DNA of 5,405 bases. Source: an uncultured Planctomycetaceae bacterium. Its GTDB lineage: Bacteria > Planctomycetota > Planctomycetia > Planctomycetales > Planctomycetaceae. A program made the translations under genes and the position numbers. The stretch is from NCBI GenBank assembly GCA_903823545.1, contig CAIJTL010000695.1:1-5405 (forward strand), in the 5' to 3' direction. Of the stretch, positions 1 to 5,405 are shown piece after piece. The notes under the pieces are model-generated. The model saw only the letters and a program-made list of their open reading frames with translations, searched no databases and had not been told where the DNA came from. Each line of letters begins with the position of its first letter. Positions within the stretch are counted from its first letter, which is position 1.

Positions 1-198
1 ATCCCACCGAGTCCCACTCGTAAGGCAGTTGGACTTGGCGGAACTACGAACTTCTTTGGCGACACAATTTATGAGGGCACCAGCGAAATCAAGTCGAGGC
101 AGCCCATCGCCCCGCTGCGGGCATCACCGCAATCGCAATCGAGGAAGCGCACCACAAAGAATGAAACAGCATCTGGCAACAACAATGACTGGCAAGAA
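1..198 (+). other. Unassigned edge region; possible 3' tail of a convergent gene
   Basis: No gene can be assigned with confidence. On the minus strand all three frames carry stops here, so the DUF2079 gene really ends at 199. On the plus strand the frame starting at base 1 is open from the window edge and stays open to a TGA at 553-555. Its first ~70 residues read like a plausible polar protein tail (for example NFFGDTIYEGTSEIKSR, from about base 49). A second plus frame stays open to a TGA at 215-217, which would give only a 19-bp convergent overlap with DUF2079, but its product is arginine-rich and less protein-like. Codon-position GC is only weakly biased in either frame. This may be the end of a neighbouring convergent gene or simply intergenic DNA. 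No rho-independent terminator hairpin was seen. Confidence 0.2.
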
Positions 199-2301
199 TC
201 ACTTCACAGGAGAATGAACCGAACGGCGGAGCACGATGAAGTAGCCATCGGTCTTATCCGGGAGCAGCTCCCAGACATCCGGATGATCTTTCAGCTCACG
301 CACTTGGTCGGGGGATTTCAAATCGCTGTAGGGGTGCCGAGTGTCGATGACGATGAAGTCGGTGTCGTCGGGGACTTTGTCTTCGTAGCCCGCGATGCGG
401 CGACGGTAGTGGCTGTAGTCGTACGATCGCTCGTGATGCGTGAATCGGGGATGTACGAAATCGGTGGAGGCGACTCGTGCCGTTGGCGGAATCTGTGCGA
501 GCACTTTGGGAAGGTGATCTGCTCGCGGGTCGTGAGCGTACAGCTTCCACAATGAAGTCGATGCGTTCGCGTCCCAAAACAACAAGCCGAACGGGCTCAT
601 GCTGAGGAACAGACCTGCTGCAAAGGCGCTGGTCCAAACGAAATGTCGCGTGAAGGTGGTGAGGTGAGGAGGTGAGGAGGTGAGGAGTGCGACTCGGGAA
701 AACAATCGGGCAAGACGCGAGCATACGTGATCAGTGTTGCCGAGACCGACGGACGTCGCCCAGAAGATTACTGGGACCAATGGTGCGTGAAAGTGATGAC
801 GCGGATCGTGGGCCAATTCGTTGAGGCACAAGATTCCGAACAACGGCAAACCAACTGCCAGCCGACTCGGTGACAGCAGGGCGATAAAGCCAATCGGAAG
901 CAACATCGACAGCGCATACATCAGCGTTCCCGCTGTCACCAATTCGCCAAACAAAAGGCTCGGCTTTGTCAGCATGTTCCAGACGACCTCGTTCATCGAA
1001 TTGCCGAACTTGCTGAAGTACTTCACGTAATGCAGTTCCGCCCCGCCGCGAAACCAGGGGATGACGACTCGCGTCCCTAGGACGAGATAAGCCACACCGA
1101 AGACCGCGATGCCAAGACCGAGCAGAACGCCGCGCCGATCCTTTGCCTCTCCGCCGAGCTTGCCGAAGTAGCCTTGCAGCGTGATCCACACACCCAGTGG
1201 CGCAATGATGATCGAGTAGTCTTCTTTCGCGGAGAGAGCGATCAGCAACAAGACGCACATCAGTCGGAGTCGCCGCTGCTCCAACGCATCAAACGCAAAC
1301 AAGAAAAACGGAACACAAAAGCTTTCGGGCCGAAATGTCTTCAGATCGACTTCGATATCCAAGTAATGCAACGGAAAATACAGCAGGTAGGCTGCAGCCA
1401 GTAACAAACCCGCTCGCGACGAGCCGGTCGATCGTTGAGCCATCCGAAAGACTGGAATCGCACCGATCGCCAAGGCCGTTGATTCGCACAACTCCAACAA
1501 CAAGTGCGACGGCCAAATCCAATGCAGGGGCAACAACAGCAAGTGGATCACCTGAATGTGCTCACCCAGAAACAGCCCTTGATCCAAGTAACTGCGAAAG
1601 CCTTTTCCGTGAGCCAGATTCCACAGATGCTCCTCGTACATCGCCGAGTCGCCATGCGGTATTCGCAGATTGAACCACAACCGCCAGTTCATTGCCGTGA
1701 AGACGACAACGTAAACCGCGATAAGTCCGAGCAACCATTTCCATGAAGAGTCACGACCAGTACTCACTGACTCCACACCGCTCGGCGATGAACTCGCCGC
1801 CAACATCTGAGCCAACCACCCCGCCAACGCGAAGGCCTGCCACAACTGCGGCGAAACCAATAAGAATTGTTCGACGCTCTCCATTCCCAATGAGAACGCG
1901 AGCAACCGGAACAACTCCCAAGCCCCCATCACCCACCACCACCCAAACGCGAAGCCCACGCTCGTCAGTGAGTCGCTCCAACTCCCCGGCGTCTTCCGCC
2001 GAATCAACAGCGCCGCCACAAAACCACTGACTGCGGCAAACATCGACCACATCAACAACAGCGGCAGAAAATCAACGTCAGCAATCCATTCTCCGGAATT
2101 GCCTTGAGCCACTCGCCCACCCAGCATCACCACCAACGCCCGCCAAGTCCCGGGACTCATCAACGCCGTGGCCGTCACCTCCGCCGACAACAAACTCTGT
2201 GAACTCATCGCCTGAGCGATGACGCCTCCTAGAACAATCAACGTCGCCCACAACAATGATCGAGACTGCAAAATCGGTTGATCAGCGGGAGTGACAGGCA
2301 T
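199..2301 (-). CDS. DUF2079 polytopic membrane protein (GT-C-like)
   Basis: This is a roughly 700-residue integral inner-membrane protein that I recognise as DUF2079 (COG3463-type). The family has no settled biochemical role, but it is related to GT-C glycosyltransferases that use lipid-linked sugars. Hydrophobic segments occur at about residues 14-30, 80-100, 115-140 and 155-170, then repeatedly from 190 to 575. The family-like core begins with NLRIPHGDSAMYEEHLWN (about 211-228), whose Asp218 and Glu223/224 sit where GT-C enzymes keep loop acids. It continues through DIEVDLKTFRPE (about 315-326), SAKEDYS (about 357-363) and HDPRHHFHAP (about 498-507). The soluble C-terminal lobe (about 585-700) contains ASTDFVHPRFTHHERSYDYSHYRRR and FIVIDTRHPYSD-like stretches. 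Numbering is from ATG 2301. An in-frame TTG at 2322 could add seven residues; neither start has a good Shine-Dalgarno. An 8-bp tandem repeat lies within the coding region. Membrane-protein identity is secure; glycosyltransferase activity is inference. Confidence 0.88.
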   Translation of the reverse strand: MPVTPADQPILQSRSLLWATLIVLGGVIAQAMSSQSLLSAEVTATALMSPGTWRALVVMLGGRVAQGNSGEWIADVDFLPLLLMWSMFAAVSGFVAALLIRRKTPGSWSDSLTSVGFAFGWWWVMGAWELFRLLAFSLGMESVEQFLLVSPQLWQAFALAGWLAQMLAASSSPSGVESVSTGRDSSWKWLLGLIAVYVVVFTAMNWRLWFNLRIPHGDSAMYEEHLWNLAHGKGFRSYLDQGLFLGEHIQVIHLLLLPLHWIWPSHLLLELCESTALAIGAIPVFRMAQRSTGSSRAGLLLAAAYLLYFPLHYLDIEVDLKTFRPESFCVPFFLFAFDALEQRRLRLMCVLLLIALSAKEDYSIIIAPLGVWITLQGYFGKLGGEAKDRRGVLLGLGIAVFGVAYLVLGTRVVIPWFRGGAELHYVKYFSKFGNSMNEVVWNMLTKPSLLFGELVTAGTLMYALSMLLPIGFIALLSPSRLAVGLPLFGILCLNELAHDPRHHFHAPLVPVIFWATSVGLGNTDHVCSRLARLFSRVALLTSSPPHLTTFTRHFVWTSAFAAGLFLSMSPFGLLFWDANASTSLWKLYAHDPRADHLPKVLAQIPPTARVASTDFVHPRFTHHERSYDYSHYRRRIAGYEDKVPDDTDFIVIDTRHPYSDLKSPDQVRELKDHPDVWELLPDKTDGYFIVLRRSVHSPVK
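661..687. repeat. 8-bp tandem repeat (GAGGTGAG, three copies plus GAG)
   Basis: Three perfect consecutive copies of GAGGTGAG occupy 661-668, 669-676 and 677-684, followed by a partial GAG; the preceding bases (GGTGGT) are similar. The repeat lies inside the DUF2079 gene and encodes about residues 539-548 (LLTSSPPHLT on the minus strand), between the last transmembrane segments. The unit is not a multiple of three, so gaining or losing one copy would shift the frame. The family-like C-terminal lobe continues in frame after it, so the present copy number is the 'on' state. Confidence 0.9.
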
Positions 2302-2341
2302 CGTCGTTTCTGTGTTTGTCAAAAGTCAGTGCGAGTGTTGC

Positions 2342-2788
2342 TCAAGGAACTCTGATCTGCATTCGGTTCCGATATGTCCCAGCGGAATGCCCCACTGTGT
2401 CCAAACCACGCCCAACGGCGGTCGCTGCCAAAGTGAGCCAAATGTCCGCCGCAGAGTTAGGGGCATCTCCCTCTAATTGGAATTCGATGGCGTTCTGTGG
2501 GAGTCCCCAACCCGCAGTCGGTGATGGCTCAATGCTGGCTTGAACGGCCCAATCGTCGAACGTCACAGACCCAATTTCCCGTTCCTCATCTTCCAAAAAG
2601 ATAATGACAGGATCATGAACTTGAAGCGAGCCGCTAGCCAATTCTCGGAACGGACCTTTCTCGCCTGTACTGGCTTCAGCGATCACGAAACGACTCGCCA
2701 TTCGATAAGCCAATCGGGCCGGACGTCCGGTCGGATAGTCTGCTGGCAACACTTCAATCCGAACATCGCGACATGGTGAGAATCGCAA
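2342..2788 (-). CDS. Hypothetical protein, start uncertain
   Basis: I do not recognise this protein. The open frame encodes about 148 residues, apparently soluble and beta-rich, with no obvious membrane segment or signal peptide. Notable stretches are DVRIEVLPADYPTGRPARLAYRM (about 8-30), an acidic VIIFLEDEEREIGSVTFDDW (61-80), PTAGWGLPQNAIEFQLEG (90-107), and a Gly/Arg-containing end, VGRGLDTVGHSAGTYRNRMQ. It sits between the pectate lyase and DUF2079 genes on the same strand, 40 bp before the DUF2079 ATG, so co-transcription is plausible. The start is a problem. The coordinate given is a TTG with no Shine-Dalgarno. A CTG at 2809-2807 follows a GGAAAG, and the first in-frame ATG is residue 30 (2701). 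Protein-like sequence extends upstream to an in-frame TAA at 2818-2816, and an ATG at 2851 lies beyond that stop. It could be a true small gene with a rare start or the remnant of a gene broken at its 5' end. Confidence 0.55.
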   Translation of the reverse strand: MRFSPCRDVRIEVLPADYPTGRPARLAYRMASRFVIAEASTGEKGPFRELASGSLQVHDPVIIFLEDEEREIGSVTFDDWAVQASIEPSPTAGWGLPQNAIEFQLEGDAPNSAADIWLTLAATAVGRGLDTVGHSAGTYRNRMQIRVP

Positions 2789-2863
2789 GAAGAGCCGTCG
2801 ATGTCCCAGTGATGATTAGCTTTCCGAGTGTTCGCAGGTCTGAGGCAACATCTCGCTGGATTC

Positions 2864-4309
2864 TTACGATCCCTTCACCGCCGCCAGATACCGGCTAAGC
2901 GTTCCGATGTTGCGAATAAAGGTCTCGCTGTCGATGACTCGCCGAGTCTGATCCTTCTTGCCGTGATACTTGAGTGTCCCGTCTACGACCCATGCACCTC
3001 GCTCGTCTAACGACTCGATCACCGCCTTGACCTGTGCTTCCAAGGACGGTGACAACTTCGGGAGAGATGACTTCTCATTACGGCGAACGGCGAGTTCCTT
3101 CTCAGGCAACTTCGCAGTCGCTTCATATTCACGGCGAAGTTGTGGCAGATTACTGCTCACAGTGAAACTGTAGTGAGTTGGCACGTCACTATCGTCGTAA
3201 GTCAGCTCGTAGGTCTTCGTAAGATACAGCGGCTTGTTCGTCTTCAGTTCGTAAAACCGGGCCAACTTCCCATTCGGCAAAGCGGATCGTTCGAGGTAGT
3301 CCAACGCTTTGGGAATCGGAACGAGGAATTTCTTGTCGCCCGTCTCGATGAACAACCGCAGCAAAATGCGAATCGCTCCTTGCGATTCACCGCCGGTCAT
3401 TGAGGCAGGCTCGAACTTGCGAGCCCAGCACGGATGCATGTCGAAGTCGTACTGTTGAGCCCAAGCCGACTGCGGTTCGGGCATCTGCGCAAGAATCAGG
3501 AACTCGCCTCCCTTGAGGGCAGCGTTGCGATACTTCGGCTCGCCATAGATTTTCCCGGCCAGCAACAGTGCGTCGATCGTGTCCGCCATCGCGTTGTCAT
3601 TGAGCGTATAAAAATACCAATAATTCCCGCCCGGATACGTCCGCGGCCACGACTCCGGATAGCTCGCCGGTTTGACCGGAAAGTCCGCCGGATTTGGGAA
3701 TTCATCGTAGCCTTGCCCCCAACCGCCATTCGGGAACTGAGCCTTCACGACGCTGTCGAGCGCGAACAAGCTCGCCTCGTGCAACTTCTCGTCCTTGAAT
3801 TTCAACACCTGATCCAACCGCATTAGCAGCCGCATGGCCGACTGCGTTTTGTCATCGTCGAACGTCGTGTGGTTGTTCTGACGCTCGCGTTCCTTCTCGA
3901 CTCGATAGGCAAACTTCCGCCGCTCCTTCGGATCAAACTCAATCGACTCACGCCAACCGCCGGTCCGAAGCTGCCCCTGAATCAAACACTCCGCCGCATC
4001 GCGAGCCGCCTTCAGCAAGTAATCCTCGCCGAGCAACTCATACGCTTCGAGATAGGCCATCCCCACCGACGGAGTCCCCGGCGGCTGCACCCACACTTTT
4101 TCGTTCTCGACCTTCCCTTCCCCTTCGCGCTTCGCCAAGTCGTCCGAATACCGATAGACGTACCCGCCATGCACCGCGACTTTACCGTGATAGAACTCGA
4201 CGGCTCGCTTCAAAGCCGATGCGGCTTGCTCCGGCAAGGTGTCGGCAGCGAACGCCGAGCCTGTCAGCATGAATGCAGTCAGCAACAATCCTACAAGTCG
4301 ATGCTTCAT
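2864..4309 (-). CDS. Secreted PL10-family pectate lyase
   Basis: This is a predicted polysaccharide lyase that cleaves polygalacturonate (pectate) by Ca-dependent beta-elimination, exported across the inner membrane. From ATG 4309 the 481-aa product begins with a classic signal peptide (MKHRLVGLLLTAFMLTGSAFA, probable cleavage around residue 21-22). The rest has the repeated helix-pair pattern of an alpha/alpha-toroid PL10 enzyme. Visible motifs are TTFDDDKTQSAMRLL (about 148-162), AQFPNGGWGQGYDEFP (190-205), YFYTLNDNAMADTIDALL (232-249) and WAQQYDFDMHPCWARKFEPASMTGGES (283-309). By analogy with characterised PL10 enzymes, Arg297 in the ARKFEP motif is the likely catalytic base and the TFDD acids (about 150-153) are in the active site; this is inferred, not aligned. 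A further ~100 residues (about 380-481) end in RRVIDSETFIRNIGTLSRYLAA. I chose 4309 over the upstream ATG at 4333 because the signal peptide begins there and a GGAGAGGG lies just upstream. It lies 53 bp downstream of the 119-aa gene, so it may be its operon partner or have its own promoter. Substrate specificity in planctomycetes is not proven. Confidence 0.87.
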   Translation of the reverse strand: MKHRLVGLLLTAFMLTGSAFAADTLPEQAASALKRAVEFYHGKVAVHGGYVYRYSDDLAKREGEGKVENEKVWVQPPGTPSVGMAYLEAYELLGEDYLLKAARDAAECLIQGQLRTGGWRESIEFDPKERRKFAYRVEKERERQNNHTTFDDDKTQSAMRLLMRLDQVLKFKDEKLHEASLFALDSVVKAQFPNGGWGQGYDEFPNPADFPVKPASYPESWPRTYPGGNYWYFYTLNDNAMADTIDALLLAGKIYGEPKYRNAALKGGEFLILAQMPEPQSAWAQQYDFDMHPCWARKFEPASMTGGESQGAIRILLRLFIETGDKKFLVPIPKALDYLERSALPNGKLARFYELKTNKPLYLTKTYELTYDDSDVPTHYSFTVSSNLPQLRREYEATAKLPEKELAVRRNEKSSLPKLSPSLEAQVKAVIESLDERGAWVVDGTLKYHGKKDQTRRVIDSETFIRNIGTLSRYLAAVKGS

Positions 4310-4314
4310 CGTGG

Positions 4315-4322
4315 CCCTCTCC
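4315..4322 (-). promoter_or_regulatory. Shine-Dalgarno of the pectate lyase
   Basis: The minus strand reads GGAGAGGG here, 5-9 nt before ATG 4309 depending on which GGAG/GAGG core pairs. The upstream ATG at 4333 has no such sequence, so this site decides the start and places the signal peptide at the true N-terminus. Confidence 0.7.
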
Positions 4323-4342
4323 GATTCGATCATGATTGAGTC
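4323..4342. promoter_or_regulatory. Imperfect 20-nt palindrome upstream of pectate lyase
   Basis: The plus strand reads GATTCGATCATGATTGAGTC. Eight of ten symmetric pairs match around an ATCATGAT core, and the other two are G/T. It lies in the 53-bp gap between the 119-aa gene and the pectate lyase, immediately upstream of the Shine-Dalgarno. It could be an operator for a dimeric regulator or a weak RNA hairpin. There is no U-tract, so it is not a standard terminator. Chance occurrence is possible. Confidence 0.3.
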
Positions 4343-4362
4343 GCAGATGCACGGACATCAAA

Positions 4363-4722
4363 TCAATCAAGTCCCGTCAACAGCCCCAGCTCCATTTCGC
4401 CACGACGATGAATCTCGGCTTCCGTTCGCGAATAGAAATCTGGTCGGGACGGCAGCAACGATCTGCCGGGGAGTGTCGCTGTCAACAATCCAAGCAAGAC
4501 GTCCGTGTCAAAGTCACCGACCGCCAGATGCTGTAACAGATGGTCGCAATCGGAAAAGTCACCGCGCCGAAACGTCTCATCCACACTGGCGAAAATCAGA
4601 TCGAGCGCCGCATCCACTCGACTTTGCTCCGCCAGCCGATTCGCCATCTCGACAAAGTTGCCCGCACGAGACGGAACAGACTCCTGCCGTGTTTCGGGAA
4701 TTTCAGCCAATGAAGTGGTCAT
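4363..4722 (-). CDS. Small helical protein coupled to PIN nuclease
   Basis: This encodes 119 residues of unknown function. It appears almost wholly alpha-helical and soluble, with no signal peptide, membrane segment or recognisable catalytic motif. The pattern suggests a short helical-repeat (TPR/ARM-like) scaffold: NFVEMANRLAEQSRVDAALDLIFASVDETFRRGDFSDCDHLLQHL (about 22-66), then TDVLLGLLTATLPGRSLLPSRPDFYSRTEAEIHRR (about 73-107). The LLxGLLTATLPxxxxLPSRxxFYxR block resembles conserved hypothetical proteins I associate with planctomycetes and some other bacteria, but I know of no assigned role. The ATG overlaps the PIN gene's TGA as ATGA (4 nt), and a GGAG at 4730-4733 lies 7 nt upstream, so translation is very likely coupled. 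This suggests it acts with, or is controlled alongside, the PIN protein; whether it is an antitoxin, chaperone or unrelated passenger cannot be decided here. Confidence 0.8.
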   Translation of the reverse strand: MTTSLAEIPETRQESVPSRAGNFVEMANRLAEQSRVDAALDLIFASVDETFRRGDFSDCDHLLQHLAVGDFDTDVLLGLLTATLPGRSLLPSRPDFYSRTEAEIHRRGEMELGLLTGLD

Positions 4723-5180
4723 TGTTCATCTCCGAGAACCTGATCGTCTTCCAAAGTCATCTTCTGCCAACGGCGAGCATCCATAAACAGGCTCAGATGC
4801 CCGACGTTTTCGGTCGCGACGATCGCTCCGGCTTCTTGGGATTGAGCGGCCAGGATCACATCGCCGTCCAACTCTTTCGGGGCCGCGACGGAATAGCCGC
4901 CTCGACGAGCATTGGCCCACAACTCCGCCGCTTCGAGCATGACGTCCGAGTTAATGGGCAGAAACGGCAATGCGGCCTTGAATTGATCGAGCCGTTGCAG
5001 AGACCGGTCCATGTTCGCGGCCAGCAATCCACGTCGAACTTCGTAATCAACAATCTCGGCGAGATAAACCGTGACCCCCGCCGCCAAAAGCCCATCCAAC
5101 CAAGCCGAGACCTCGGTGTTGAGTCGCGGATGTACCAGCCGTCCGACCGGTCCCGAATCCAAGACGATGACCTCAATCAT
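4719..5180 (-). CDS. VapC-like PIN-domain ribonuclease (putative toxin)
   Basis: This is a 153-residue cytoplasmic PIN-domain protein, expected to be a Mg/Mn-dependent endoribonuclease of the VapC type. The acidic residues expected of the fold appear in order: Asp8 in IVLDSGP, Glu47 in DYEVRRGLL, and Asp107 (with Asp105) in ELDGDVILAAQ. The final strand has ATENVGHL (122-129), where Asn125 takes the place of the frequent fourth acidic or polar residue. The DYEVRR...LDGDVILAAQ pattern matches a PIN subgroup frequent in cyanobacteria and planctomycetes. The ATG at 5180 is chosen because an AGGAG lies 8 nt upstream and the product then begins directly at the first PIN strand. A TTG at 5216 would add 12 residues unlike the family. 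The gene overlaps the upstream antitoxin-like gene by 8 nt and the downstream 119-aa gene by 4 nt. Toxicity and RNA target are inferred from the family and are not shown by the sequence. Confidence 0.87.
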   Translation of the reverse strand: MIEVIVLDSGPVGRLVHPRLNTEVSAWLDGLLAAGVTVYLAEIVDYEVRRGLLAANMDRSLQRLDQFKAALPFLPINSDVMLEAAELWANARRGGYSVAAPKELDGDVILAAQSQEAGAIVATENVGHLSLFMDARRWQKMTLEDDQVLGDEQ

Positions 5181-5382
5181 CGAACCGGCTCCTGGGCGAG
5201 AGTCGGTTTTCTTCAATCACTTTCTTCGCCTGCGGCCAAGCTTGTTCGTCGTAGCCGGAGGTGTCGCTCAACCAGTCCTGTAACAGCTTCCGCGCGGCCT
5301 CGTTCTGTCGGGCTTGGGCAATTTGGGCGTTGGCGTTTGAACGCCCTTCTGAGCAAGGCGGTACTTTTGTAGTGGCCTGCAT
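5173..5382 (-). CDS. Small antitoxin-like protein upstream of PIN nuclease
   Basis: This encodes 69 residues. The first ~25 are polar and probably disordered. The rest is helical and carries EAARKLLQDWLSDTSGYDEQAWPQAKKVIEENRLSPRSRFDD. The LLxxWLxDxSGYDExxWPxxKxxIEENRLSxRxRF pattern resembles small proteins often encoded directly before PIN-domain genes in planctomycetes and cyanobacteria, so the cognate antitoxin is the most likely role. That is inferred from position and family resemblance; no clear DNA-binding motif (AbrB, RHH or HTH) is visible, so autoregulation is uncertain. The ATG at 5382 is preceded by GAGAG at 5391-5395 (8-nt spacing), and an in-frame TAG at 5400-5398 shows the gene is complete at its 5' end. 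It overlaps the PIN start by 8 nt (ATGATTGA). Its promoter must lie mostly beyond the window edge. Confidence 0.75.
   Translation of the reverse strand: MQATTKVPPCSEGRSNANAQIAQARQNEAARKLLQDWLSDTSGYDEQAWPQAKKVIEENRLSPRSRFDD
5189..5193 (-). promoter_or_regulatory. Shine-Dalgarno of the PIN gene
   Basis: AGGAG on the minus strand lies 8 nt before ATG 5180, inside the 3' end of the 69-aa gene. It favours ATG 5180 over the TTG at 5216. Confidence 0.75.
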
Positions 5383-5405
5383 TGCGATATCTCTCGGCTA
5401 GGAAT

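Noticed and set aside
170..198. Possible terminator after DUF2079
   Set aside because: The repeated CTGGCAA elements are direct, not inverted, and no stem with a T-run is present.
296..1258. Minus-strand frames of 142 and 175 codons within the DUF2079 gene
   Set aside because: They are alternate frames of the same gene with arginine-rich products. The DUF2079 frame has membrane segments and family motifs throughout, so no frameshift needs to be invoked.
2317..2322. TTGACA on the minus strand as a -35 promoter box for DUF2079
   Set aside because: No TATAAT-like sequence occurs about 17 bp downstream, and any transcript would start inside the coding region.
3434..4339. Plus-strand frames of 130 and 156 codons opposite the pectate lyase
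   Set aside because: Both are antisense shadows of a well-supported gene; the compositions are low in acidic residues and have no recognisable motif.
5181..5216. TTG start for the PIN gene at 5216
   Set aside because: It adds 12 residues not typical of PIN domains, whereas ATG 5180 has an AGGAG at ideal spacing and starts at the first strand.
4239..5372. 377-codon plus-strand open frame across the whole PIN module
   Set aside because: It is antisense to four minus-strand frames with family motifs and Shine-Dalgarno sites. Its product is Arg/Ser/Pro/Gln-rich without domain character, as expected of a shadow frame in GC-rich DNA.

Overview
The window looks like a chromosomal segment of a planctomycete (phylum Planctomycetota). 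This is inferred from moderate-to-high GC, a secreted planctomycete-style PL10 pectate lyase, a DUF2079 membrane protein with the C-terminal lobe I associate with that group, and a small-protein/PIN-nuclease pair of a type common in planctomycetes and cyanobacteria. No rRNA, tRNA, CRISPR array, insertion sequence or phage gene is visible.

All six supported genes lie on the minus strand, so transcription runs from high to low coordinates. First comes a tightly packed three-gene module: a 69-aa antitoxin-like protein (5382-5173), a VapC-like PIN-domain nuclease (5180-4719) and a 119-aa helical protein of unknown function (4722-4363). The first pair overlaps by 8 nt and the second by 4 nt (ATGA), and each start has a purine-rich Shine-Dalgarno. 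After a 53-bp gap containing an imperfect 20-nt palindrome comes a signal-peptide-bearing pectate lyase (4309-2864). Then follow an unrecognised ~148-aa protein with a doubtful start (2788-2342) and a large polytopic DUF2079/GT-C-like membrane protein (2301-199).

The first ~200 bases lie downstream of the DUF2079 gene. They have no confident gene, although one plus-strand frame stays open from the window edge and could be the tail of a convergent gene.

Functionally there are two themes. One is a likely toxin-antitoxin-type module with an extra translationally coupled partner. The other is envelope and extracellular carbohydrate biology, with a polysaccharide lyase and a possible membrane glycosyltransferase relative. 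Nothing shows that the two themes are linked beyond shared orientation and closeness. The points most worth a second look are the three-gene PIN module, an 8-bp tandem repeat inside the DUF2079 reading frame, and the damaged or unusual 5' end of the 148-aa gene.
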